64,000 bases of DNA from Streptomyces sp. ML-6 (GTDB lineage: Bacteria > Actinomycetota > Actinomycetes > Streptomycetales > Streptomycetaceae), in the NCBI RefSeq assembly GCF_030116705.1, contig NZ_JAOTIK010000001.1, positions 6,724,501-6,788,500 on the forward strand. Reading direction: 5' to 3'. Each line of letters starts with the position of its first letter. Position 1 is the stretch's first letter. Of the stretch, positions 50,860 to 58,493 are shown in pieces. The notes under the pieces are model-generated. The model did not search any database. It was not told where the DNA came from and saw only the letters and a list, made by a program, of their open reading frames with translations. The translations under genes and the position numbers were made by a program.

Positions 50860-52677
50860 GTGTCACGTGCTGTTCCCCGCACCCGGTCCGGTCACCGGGC
50901 ACCGTCCCGGAAGCCGGCCGTGTACCTGGCCTCGGCCGCGCTCGTCGCACCCCTCCTCCTCGCCGGGGCGGGACGGGCGAGCGCCGACGGAACCGCCCCG
51001 TACACCGTCACCCCGCTGACGTTCACGACGCGGGTGGACGGGAAGTCGTGCACCGTCGACGCCGACCTGTACCGCCCCACCGGGACCGACGCGCGGCGCC
51101 CGGCCCCCGCCGTGCTCGCCACCAACGGGTTCGGCGGCAGCAAGACGGACGGCACGACCGACGCCATCGGCAGGGCGGTCGCCTCCCGCGGCTACGTCGG
51201 CCTGGTCTACTCCGGGCTCGGATTCGGCAAGTCGGGCTGTCTGATCACCCTCGACGACCCGGCCGTCGACGGCCGGGCGGCCACCGCCCTGATCGACTTC
51301 CTCGCCGGCACCCGCGCCGCCGACGACGGCACCCGGGCGGACTTCGTCACCCGGGACGGCGCCGGCGACCCCAGGGTCGGCATGATCGGCGGCTCCTACG
51401 GCGGCGCCGTCCAGATGGCCGCCGCGTCCGTCGACCGCCGCGTCGACGCCCTCGTGCCGCTGGTCACCTGGAACGACCTGGCCTACGCGCTCGCCCCGAA
51501 CAACGCCGGTACGCGCAAGGGCGTCTCGTCCGACACCGCCGGGGTCTTCAAGTGGCAGTGGACCAACGGCTTCTACCTGATGGGGGAGGGGCAGACGGTA
51601 CTGAACGCGAGCCTCGACCCGTCCCGGTTCAACAACCTCACCTGCCTCCACTTCGCGTCCCGGGCGTGCGACACCATCCAGCTGCTCAACTCCGGCCGCT
51701 ATCCCGCGGACCGGACGGCGAGGATGCTCGCCTACGCGCGCAGCGTCTCGCCCGTCGACTACCTGAGCCGGGTCGAGGCGCCCACGCTCCTCGTCCAGGG
51801 CCAGGCCGACAGCCTGTTCAACCTGAACGAGGCCACCGCCACGTACGAGGCCCTCAAGGCGCGGGGCACCACCACCAAGATGATCTGGCAGGCCTGGGGA
51901 CACAGCGGCGGCCAGGCGCCCGGTGAACTCGACCTGAAACAGGGCAACTTGGAGACCAGCTACGTCGGACAGCGCGTCCTGGCCTGGTTCGACCGCTACC
52001 TCCGGCACGACCGGAACGCCGACACCGGACCCGACTTCGCCTACTACCGCGACTGGCAAAGCGGCTACGGCACGGCGTCCTCCGTACCGGCCCTCTCGCG
52101 GAAGCTGTACCTGTCCGGCGACGGCAAACTCGTCGACGAGCGGTCCGAGGTGGCCCGGGGCAGCCGCCAGTACACCAACTGGCTCGTCCCGACCAGCCAT
52201 TCGGAGAGCTCCCTCGCCGGACTGCTCGGCCTGCCCGACTCCCGGCCGTACGACACCAAGGGCACCTACCTCGGCTGGACCAGCGCCCCGCTGCCCTCCG
52301 CCGTCGATGTCGTCGGCGCGCCGAGGGCCACCCTGAAGGTCGTCTCGCCGAGGACGGAACGGGTGCAGAACAGCGGGGACGCCGCCGACAAGCTCGTCCT
52401 GTTCGCCAAGATCTACGACGTCGCCCCGGACGGCGGCAGGACGCTGGTCAACCGGCTCGTGGCCCCGGTCCGGGTCCCGGACGTCACCCGGCCGTTCACC
52501 GTGCGACTGCCGGGCATCGTCCACCGGTACGAGGCGGGCCACCGGCTCGAGTTCGTGATCGCGGCGAGCGACACCGCCTACGTGGGCAACCGCGGGATCA
52601 AGCCGGTCACGGTGGTCAACGCCCCCGGGGACACCGGCGTACTGGAACTGCCGGTGGTCGGCGACCGGGTGGGGTGA
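50860..52677 (+). CDS. Secreted S15/CocE-type X-Pro dipeptidyl-peptidase-like hydrolase
   Basis: 605 residues. A signal peptide (Arg-rich start, VYLASAALVAPLLLAGAGRASA) is followed by an alpha/beta hydrolase with TNGFGGSKTDGTTDAIGRAV, nucleophile in MIGGSYGGAVQMAAA, aspartate in LLVQGQADSLFNL and histidine in AWGHSGGQAPGE. A C-terminal beta domain (APLPSAVDVVGAPRATLKV) matches the X-Pro peptidase C-domain. The GTG at 50860 has GGAGGT five bases upstream; an in-frame GTG at 50848 overlaps that site. It acts outside the cell, while the upstream four peptidases are cytoplasmic. Confidence 0.9.
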   Translation: MSRAVPRTRSGHRAPSRKPAVYLASAALVAPLLLAGAGRASADGTAPYTVTPLTFTTRVDGKSCTVDADLYRPTGTDARRPAPAVLATNGFGGSKTDGTTDAIGRAVASRGYVGLVYSGLGFGKSGCLITLDDPAVDGRAATALIDFLAGTRAADDGTRADFVTRDGAGDPRVGMIGGSYGGAVQMAAASVDRRVDALVPLVTWNDLAYALAPNNAGTRKGVSSDTAGVFKWQWTNGFYLMGEGQTVLNASLDPSRFNNLTCLHFASRACDTIQLLNSGRYPADRTARMLAYARSVSPVDYLSRVEAPTLLVQGQADSLFNLNEATATYEALKARGTTTKMIWQAWGHSGGQAPGELDLKQGNLETSYVGQRVLAWFDRYLRHDRNADTGPDFAYYRDWQSGYGTASSVPALSRKLYLSGDGKLVDERSEVARGSRQYTNWLVPTSHSESSLAGLLGLPDSRPYDTKGTYLGWTSAPLPSAVDVVGAPRATLKVVSPRTERVQNSGDAADKLVLFAKIYDVAPDGGRTLVNRLVAPVRVPDVTRPFTVRLPGIVHRYEAGHRLEFVIAASDTAYVGNRGIKPVTVVNAPGDTGVLELPVVGDRVG

Positions 52678-52735
52678 GACGGCCCGCGGGGCGCCGGACC
52701 CCCAGGGTCCACGAGGCAGCCCTTAGGCTGGCCGG

Positions 52736-53389
52736 ATGTCCGAGACCGACCGCCCGGCCCCGGGGCGCCGCGTGCTGATCCGCCCCCTCACCCGGGCGGA
52801 TGCCGAAGAGTTCACCGTCCGGGCGAGGGAGAGCCGGGACCTGCACCACCCCTGGCTCTTCCCGCCCGTCGACACCCGCGCGTACGCCGCCTACGCGGAC
52901 CGGCTGATCGACGACCCCGCCCGGGCGGGCTTCCTCGTCTGCGAACGCGAGAACGCCGGAGGCGCAGGGGGAGTCGGGGACGCAGGGGACGCCGGAGGCA
53001 CAGGGGGTGCCGCGGGCGGAGCCGTCGGCGGGATCGCGGGGTTCATCAACATCAACAACATCGTCACCGGCGCGTTCCGCTGCGGCGCGCTCGGCTACGG
53101 CGCCTTCGCCCACGCGGCGGGGCGCGGCCTGATGGGCGAAGGGCTGGACCTGGTCCTGCGGCACGCCTTCGGACCGCTCGGCCTGCACCGGCTCGAAGCC
53201 AACATCCAGCCCGGCAACGAGGCCTCGATCGCCCTCGTCCGCCGGGCCGGTTTCCGTCTGGAGGGATTCTCGCCCGACTTCCTCTTCATCGACGGGGCCT
53301 GGCGCGACCACGAACGATGGGCGATCACGGCCGAGATGCTCGCCCCGGAGAGCCCCGGGAACCCGCCGACGGGGGCGCGGCGCCCGTAG
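52736..53389 (+). CDS. RimJ/RimL-type GNAT acetyltransferase
   Basis: 217-residue GNAT: RRVLIRPLTRADAEEFTVRA, GYGAFAHAAGRGLMGEGLDL (acetyl-CoA loop), HAFGPLGLHRLEANIQPGNE and FLFIDGAWRDHERWAI, typical of enzymes acetylating protein N-termini or small amines. A Gly/Ala-rich insertion (about residues 75-100, built from GGAGG/GDAGD-like units) lies between the first strands and looks like a recent repeat expansion. Confidence 0.88.
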   Translation: MSETDRPAPGRRVLIRPLTRADAEEFTVRARESRDLHHPWLFPPVDTRAYAAYADRLIDDPARAGFLVCERENAGGAGGVGDAGDAGGTGGAAGGAVGGIAGFININNIVTGAFRCGALGYGAFAHAAGRGLMGEGLDLVLRHAFGPLGLHRLEANIQPGNEASIALVRRAGFRLEGFSPDFLFIDGAWRDHERWAITAEMLAPESPGNPPTGARRP

Positions 53390-53403
53390 CCGTCCGACGG
53401 GGC

Positions 53404-53493
53404 GGCCGGACGGCCACGGGCCGGATCTCCGCAGGCCGGACGGCCGGCGACCAGATGTCCACCGGCCGGACGGCCGGCGGCGCGGGCCGGGGG
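53404..53493. repeat. Imperfect 30-bp tandem repeat between convergent genes
   Basis: GGCCGGACGGCC recurs at 53404, 53434 and 53464, exactly 30 bp apart, each a near-palindrome. It lies between the GNAT gene and the response-regulator gene and may act as a composite terminator. Confidence 0.65.
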
Positions 53494-53500
53494 AGAGGGC

Positions 53501-54151
53501 TCAGGTCGGGGGGACGCCGGGGTGCATCCAGCCGTCCTCCCGGACCCGCAGGGCCAGGTCGATCTTGGTGTAGGTCGGCCGTCCGGCGTCCTGGTACTTG
53601 GCCTTGACCCGGTCCAGGTAGTACTTCGCGGTGTTGGCGGTGATCCCGGCCCGGCGGGCGGTGGCCTTGAGGGTGAGCCCGGAGGCGTAGCACACGAGCA
53701 CCTCGCGTTCCTTCGGCGAGAGCTTCGGGCGGATGCCCTGGTCGCAGGCCCAGGCGAAGGCCAGTTCCGGGGAGTGCGCAGTGCCCCCGGCGGCGACCTC
53801 CTCGATCGCCTCGACGAGGACGGACAGGTCGTGGTCCTTGGTGAGGTAGCCGTCGGCGCCGTCCGCGATGGCGGCCACGATCCGGTCGCGGTCCGGCACC
53901 ACACTGATCATCAGCACCCGGCTGCCGGCCTCCCGCAGCCGGCGGATGTTCTCGGCCGACGGACGCCCGTCGCGCAGGACGAGGTCCAGCAGGACGACGT
54001 CGGCCCGCTCCCGCCGCCCGTCGAGCAGCTCGTCCACCGTGCAGGCGCAGCCCACGAGCCGCAGCCCCGGTACCCCGGCCAGCCAGGACCGGATTCCGTC
54101 GAGCAGCATCCGGTCGTCGTCGACCACGGCGACGGTGATCACCTCGGCCAT
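53501..54151 (-). CDS. NarL/LuxR-family response regulator of the lanthipeptide region
   Basis: 216 residues: a receiver domain (VAVVDDDRMLLDGI; phosphoacceptor Asp56 in DVVLLDLVLRDG; SVVPDRD; lysine in DGYLTKDHDL) and a C-terminal LuxR helix-turn-helix (LSPKEREVLVCYASGLTLKA, ITANTAKYYLDRVKAKYQ). Its start overlaps the histidine kinase gene by 13 bp, so the pair is co-translated. Divergent from the LanL gene, it is the probable pathway-specific regulator. Confidence 0.93.
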   Translation of the reverse strand: MAEVITVAVVDDDRMLLDGIRSWLAGVPGLRLVGCACTVDELLDGRRERADVVLLDLVLRDGRPSAENIRRLREAGSRVLMISVVPDRDRIVAAIADGADGYLTKDHDLSVLVEAIEEVAAGGTAHSPELAFAWACDQGIRPKLSPKEREVLVCYASGLTLKATARRAGITANTAKYYLDRVKAKYQDAGRPTYTKIDLALRVREDGWMHPGVPPT

Positions 54152-55260
54152 CTCAGCTCCACGCTCACACCCTCGCCGGGAGCGCTGTCCACGGTCGCGT
54201 GGCCCCCTATGCCGCGCATCCGCTCGTGCACGGAACGGGTGAGGCCGAGGCCCCCGCCGCCGCTCCCGGGCTCGAATCCCCGCCCCCGGTCGACCACGGT
54301 GACCACCAGCCGGCCGGAGTCCCCGGTGACCGTCAGATAGGCGTGGCCGGTGCCCGCGTGGCAGCGGACGTTGTTCAACGCCTCGGTCACGGCCCGGGCG
54401 AAGGGCAGGGCCACGTCGCCGGGCACCCTGGGCGGTTCGTGGTACCGGGCGGTCACCTGCAGCCCCAGCGCCTCCGCGGCCCGCACCGACTCCTCCAGCG
54501 CGGCGAGGAGCTCCGAGTCGGTCCCCTGGTCGTCCGTCTGCTCGACCAGCCGTCGCAGATAGGCCGCCTCGCGGGCGCATCTTCGCCGCATCTCGGGGGT
54601 GTTGGCGTCGATGCCGCCGCCGGAGATGGCGGTCAGGGTGGCGAGGACCGTGTCGTGCAGCGCCTGGTGGTGGGAGATCCGCTCCGCGTACCTGGCGCGG
54701 TGCGCCTCCGCGGCCAGCGCCCGCTCGTTGGCGGCGTCGAGAAGGGCGCCCTGCCTGCGGAAGTACCACCAGAGCACCCCGGAGACGACGGCCGAGAAGA
54801 CCAGGGCGTTCAGATGCCCTCCGGTCACGGCCGCGTCGGCGCCGACCAGCAGGTACCCGGCCAGGTGCGTCGCCACCAGGAGCGCGGTGGCGACGACGAC
54901 CAGCCGGATGGGGAAGGCCGCGGCCGCCATGGCCGCCGACGATCCGCCCAGCAGCATGACCCAGGCGATCGAGGCGGGAGTGTGCTCCCCGCCCCATAAG
55001 TAGGCGCAGAACGGGAGCAGGCAGCCGACCACGATCACGTCGATCCAGACCGAACGGGGAACAAGTCGCCCCTTCCGCCTGGCAGTTGTGTGGACCACGG
55101 CGCTGGAGGACAGGGCCGCGGCCAGGATCAGCCACTGGACCGGGCGATTCCACTGATGCTGGACGACGCCGGCGATCCCGGCGACGAGATGACTGCCCCG
55201 GTAGAGGGACGTGGCCAGAACCATGGAGGTCTGTGCACGGTGGAGCCCGGTTTCATCCAT
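54139..55260 (-). CDS. Sensor histidine kinase of the lanthipeptide region
   Basis: 373 residues. About six membrane helices (residues 40-195: VQWLILAAALSSSAVVH, VWIDVIVVGCLLPFCAYL, LVVVATALLVATHLAGYLLV, ALVFSAVVSGVLWWYF) precede a phosphoacceptor helix with ISHHQALHDTVLATLTAI and an ATPase domain (VTEALNNVRCHA, VVDRGRGFEPGSGGGGLGL). The region before LHD lacks the usual Arg-Glu of NarL-type kinases. The ATG at 55260 has GGAAGG seven bases upstream; an ATG at 55266 is too close to it. Confidence 0.9.
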   Translation of the reverse strand: MDETGLHRAQTSMVLATSLYRGSHLVAGIAGVVQHQWNRPVQWLILAAALSSSAVVHTTARRKGRLVPRSVWIDVIVVGCLLPFCAYLWGGEHTPASIAWVMLLGGSSAAMAAAAFPIRLVVVATALLVATHLAGYLLVGADAAVTGGHLNALVFSAVVSGVLWWYFRRQGALLDAANERALAAEAHRARYAERISHHQALHDTVLATLTAISGGGIDANTPEMRRRCAREAAYLRRLVEQTDDQGTDSELLAALEESVRAAEALGLQVTARYHEPPRVPGDVALPFARAVTEALNNVRCHAGTGHAYLTVTGDSGRLVVTVVDRGRGFEPGSGGGGLGLTRSVHERMRGIGGHATVDSAPGEGVSVELRWPR

Positions 55261-55643
55261 GTACATGCCTTCCCGTTCGCTGTCCGCAACCCCCCAGAAC
55301 GGGTGGTACACCGATCCCTCGGTGCACCGTTAACGTCACCCATGGCGGTCAGGGGGCGCCTCACGGCCACCATATGCGCGGCCGCGCGAGCGCTCTCCGA
55401 GAAATGCAGAAAGCTGATCATTTTGCCCGAACAGTTCTGATACTCCCGTAGTTGACTCCTCATCAGGTGATGTGGACGACCTCTCAGGAACAGCGCTTCC
55501 CGGCCAGTCGGCCGCCGGACCGGACCATCACGCCCCGGCACCGCGCGGGCAGCCCCGGCCGGCTCCCGGCCGCCCTCCCGCCTCCTCCCGTGGCAGTCCG
55601 ACCGCTCCCGCGCACCTCGATGCCGCACCCGGAAGGAAAACCC
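55261..55643. other. Divergent promoter region of the lanthipeptide cluster
   Basis: 383 bp between the histidine kinase and LanL starts. It is locally AT-richer near 55405-55460 (AGCTGATCATTTTGCCC, TTCTGATACTCCC), where the lanL promoter most likely lies, but I cannot assign -35/-10 boxes with confidence. An in-frame open extension of lanL to 55452 runs through Pro/Arg-rich sequence without a ribosome site and is not called. Confidence 0.5.
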
Positions 55644-58493
55644 GTGACCGCTGATGGCCAGGCACCCGGCGCCGATGGGTACTTCGTGGTGAGTACCACC
55701 CTGCTGCCCGGAATCGTCGAGGGCGTACTGCACCGGCGCGGCGCGACCGGATGGGCCGTCGACCGGGGCGACTTCTGGTGCTCGGTCCGCCCCCGGGGCC
55801 ACCGCGGCCCCGAGCAGGGCTGGAAGCTGCATCTGTCGGCCACCCCGCTGTCCGCGGCCCTGGTGCTGGCGGCGGCGTCCGAGGTGCTGATCGAGGAGCG
55901 GGCCTCGTTCAAGTTCGCGGGCAGCGTGGAACGCGTCGCCGAGCTGACGGGCGGCCGGGCGGACCGGGGCGGCGGCGGCAAGTTCATCACCGTGTACCCC
56001 GACGACCCGGACCACTTCCGCCGGCTCGCGCGGCGGCTGCACGGGGCGACCTTCGGGCTCCGGGGCCCCGGTATCCTCTCCGACCGGCGCTACCGCCCCG
56101 ACAGCCTCGTCCACTACCGCTACGGGGTGTTCCGCGGCGTGCGCACCATGACCAACGACGGCGACGCGGACGTCAGGCTCCGCCGGCCCGACGGGGGGCT
56201 GGAGAAGGACCGGCGCCAGGCGTGGCCGACCACGCCGGACTGGGCCCCGCCGCCGTTCCCCGACGATCCGGACCCCGCGAAACCACCGGCCCCCGCCCAG
56301 TCCCCGGCCAAGTCCCCGGCCGGGCCGCCGGTTTCCGCCGGGGCCCCGGCGCCGGCGAAGTCCCCCCGGAAGAAGCCGGTGGTGCTGCTCAACGACCGCT
56401 ACGTCGTCAGCAGGGCGATCCGGCACGCCTACAAGGGCGGCGTCTACCTCGCCACCGACCGCGACACCGGCCGGGAGGTGGTCGTCAAGGAGGCCCGCCC
56501 GCACGTGGGGGTGCGCATGGACGGCACCGACCTCCAGGACACCCTGCGCCACGAGGCCGAGCTGCTGGACCTGATGGCGCCGCTGGGCTTCACCCCGGCC
56601 AGGATCGACCTCTTCTCCCAGGGCGGGAACCTCTTCCTCGTCCAGGAACGCGTCCCGGGACAGACCCTGCGCGAGCGGATGCCGGAGCGGCCGGTGCGGG
56701 ACATGGCGGAATTCCTGGACCTGGCACGGCAGGTGGTGGACATCGTCGAAGGGGTCCACGGCACCGGCCACGTGCTGCGGGACCTCTCCCCGAACAACCT
56801 CATGGTCACCCCCGACGGCGAGGTGCGCCTGATCGACGTCGAGTACCTGGCCCGGCAGGGCGTCCCGGTCCGCCGCGGGTACACGCCGGGCTACGCCGGC
56901 CCCGAGATCAGCTCCCTGGTCGACTACGAACCCACCGCCCCCGAGTACGAAGGGGACCTCTACGGCCTCGGAGCCGTGCTGCTGCACCTGGTGGCGGGTG
57001 TGGACATGCTCCTCGTCCCCGACGAGCGCCCGGCCGGCGACCGCACGGACGCGCTGATCACCCTCGCGGTGGCCGACCACCCCTGGGCCCGCCCGCTGCT
57101 CCCCCTGCTGCTCGCGCTCTGTGCCGCCGACCCCGCCGAACGGTGGGACCTCACCCGGGTCCGGGAGGCACTCGCCGCCCCTGACCCCGGCCCCGCCGCC
57201 CCCGACCCCGGCCCCGCCGCCGACCCCGGCCTGCGCATCGCCGACGAGGAACGCGACCGGCTGATCTCCGACGGCCTCGCGTACCTGCTCCGCACCCGGG
57301 GCAGCGGCACCGGAGGGCACCTCTGGCCGATCAACGGCTTCGGGGCCACCACCGACCCGCTGAACGTGCAGTACGGCGCGGCCGGGGTCCTGGCGGTCCT
57401 CACCCGGGCCGCCGCGACCGGCGGCGACGCTCAACTGCGCGACGGAACGGCGGAGTTGACGCAGTGGATCCGCGAGCGGCTGGCCGATCCGTCCGCCGGA
57501 CGGGCCGCCGACGGGACGACCCTGCCGGGGCTGCACTTCGGCCGCTCCGGCACCGCCTGGGCCCTGCTGGACGCGGCCCGCCTGCTCGGCGACGAGACGG
57601 CGGAGGCGGAGGCGGCCGCGCTGGCCCGTACCGTCCCCGTCGACTGGCCCAACCCGGACATCTGCCACGGGACGGCCGGGGCGGGCATGGCCCAGCTGCA
57701 CTTCTGGCGGACCACCGGCGACCCGGAGTTCCTCGACCGGGCGGCCGCCTGCGCGAAGACGCTCCTCGCCGCCGCCGAGGACCACCCCGCCGGAGTGATC
57801 TGGCCGGTCCCCGCCACCTTCGATTCGAACCTCGCCGGGGCCCGCCACTACGGGTTCGCCCACGGCATCGCGGGCATCGGCGCCTTCCTGCTGGCCGCCG
57901 GGACCGCCACCGGCCGGGAGGACTTCCTCCGGGCGGCCCGCACGGCCGGCGACACCCTCGTGACGCTCGCCCGGGTCGCCGACGGGCAGGCCCGGTGGGC
58001 GGCCGGGGACCGCATCGCCGACGGCGTGACCGGACAGACCCACTGGTGCAGCGGCTCCTCCGGCATCGGCACCTTCCTGATCCGGCTGTGGCGGACCACC
58101 GGCGACGCCCGCCACCGGGACACCGCCGTGCTCGCCGCGGCGGGGGTGCGACGCGCGATGTGGTTCTCCTCGCCCGCCGCCTGCCACGGGCTGGCCGGCA
58201 ACGCGGAGTTCCTCCTGGACATGGCCGCGGCCCTCGGCGAGCCCCACTACCGGGACCTGGCCCGGGAACTGGCGCAGTGCATCCGCACCCGGACCGTGCT
58301 CAGGGACGGACTCCTGGTCGTCCCCGACGAATCGCTGGAGGCGGTCGTCGCCGGCTACCAGACGGGACTCGCCGGAACCCTCGGCATGCTCCTGCGCCTG
58401 CGCGACGGCGGCCCCCGGCTCTGGATGCCGGACCCCCCGGCACCGACCGCCCCCGCCGGACCGGACCTCCCGCTCGCGGCCGGTGCGGCATGA
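55644..58493 (+). CDS. lanL: Lanthipeptide synthetase LanL-type (lyase-kinase-LanC, class IV by zinc ligands)
   Basis: 949-residue trifunctional enzyme that phosphorylates Ser/Thr of a precursor, eliminates phosphate and adds Cys thiols. Residues 1-205: lyase domain. 210-250: Pro/Ala/Lys-rich linker. 255-520: Ser/Thr kinase with Lys282 (VVVKEARPH), catalytic Asp380 (LRDLSPNNLMV) and metal Asp398 (LIDVEYL). 545-935: LanC cyclase with His740 (YGFAHGIAG), Cys802 (HWCSGSSG) and Cys847-His848 (ACHGLAGNAEF), the zinc set. Class III LanKC enzymes lack these ligands, so class IV is favoured. I chose the GTG at 55644 because GGAAGGA lies six bases before it. The stop overlaps the peptidase start (ATGA). 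Confidence 0.92.
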   Translation: MTADGQAPGADGYFVVSTTLLPGIVEGVLHRRGATGWAVDRGDFWCSVRPRGHRGPEQGWKLHLSATPLSAALVLAAASEVLIEERASFKFAGSVERVAELTGGRADRGGGGKFITVYPDDPDHFRRLARRLHGATFGLRGPGILSDRRYRPDSLVHYRYGVFRGVRTMTNDGDADVRLRRPDGGLEKDRRQAWPTTPDWAPPPFPDDPDPAKPPAPAQSPAKSPAGPPVSAGAPAPAKSPRKKPVVLLNDRYVVSRAIRHAYKGGVYLATDRDTGREVVVKEARPHVGVRMDGTDLQDTLRHEAELLDLMAPLGFTPARIDLFSQGGNLFLVQERVPGQTLRERMPERPVRDMAEFLDLARQVVDIVEGVHGTGHVLRDLSPNNLMVTPDGEVRLIDVEYLARQGVPVRRGYTPGYAGPEISSLVDYEPTAPEYEGDLYGLGAVLLHLVAGVDMLLVPDERPAGDRTDALITLAVADHPWARPLLPLLLALCAADPAERWDLTRVREALAAPDPGPAAPDPGPAADPGLRIADEERDRLISDGLAYLLRTRGSGTGGHLWPINGFGATTDPLNVQYGAAGVLAVLTRAAATGGDAQLRDGTAELTQWIRERLADPSAGRAADGTTLPGLHFGRSGTAWALLDAARLLGDETAEAEAAALARTVPVDWPNPDICHGTAGAGMAQLHFWRTTGDPEFLDRAAACAKTLLAAAEDHPAGVIWPVPATFDSNLAGARHYGFAHGIAGIGAFLLAAGTATGREDFLRAARTAGDTLVTLARVADGQARWAAGDRIADGVTGQTHWCSGSSGIGTFLIRLWRTTGDARHRDTAVLAAAGVRRAMWFSSPAACHGLAGNAEFLLDMAAALGEPHYRDLARELAQCIRTRTVLRDGLLVVPDESLEAVVAGYQTGLAGTLGMLLRLRDGGPRLWMPDPPAPTAPAGPDLPLAAGAA

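Noticed and set aside
54255..54275. tRNA T-loop-like string GGCTCGAATCCC
   Set aside because: It lies inside the histidine kinase ATPase domain (RGRGFEPGSG) and no cloverleaf can be drawn around it.
55452..55643. N-terminal extension of LanL
   Set aside because: In frame but Pro/Arg-rich, without a ribosome site; the GTG at 55644 has GGAAGGA at the right distance and gives a normal lyase N-terminus.
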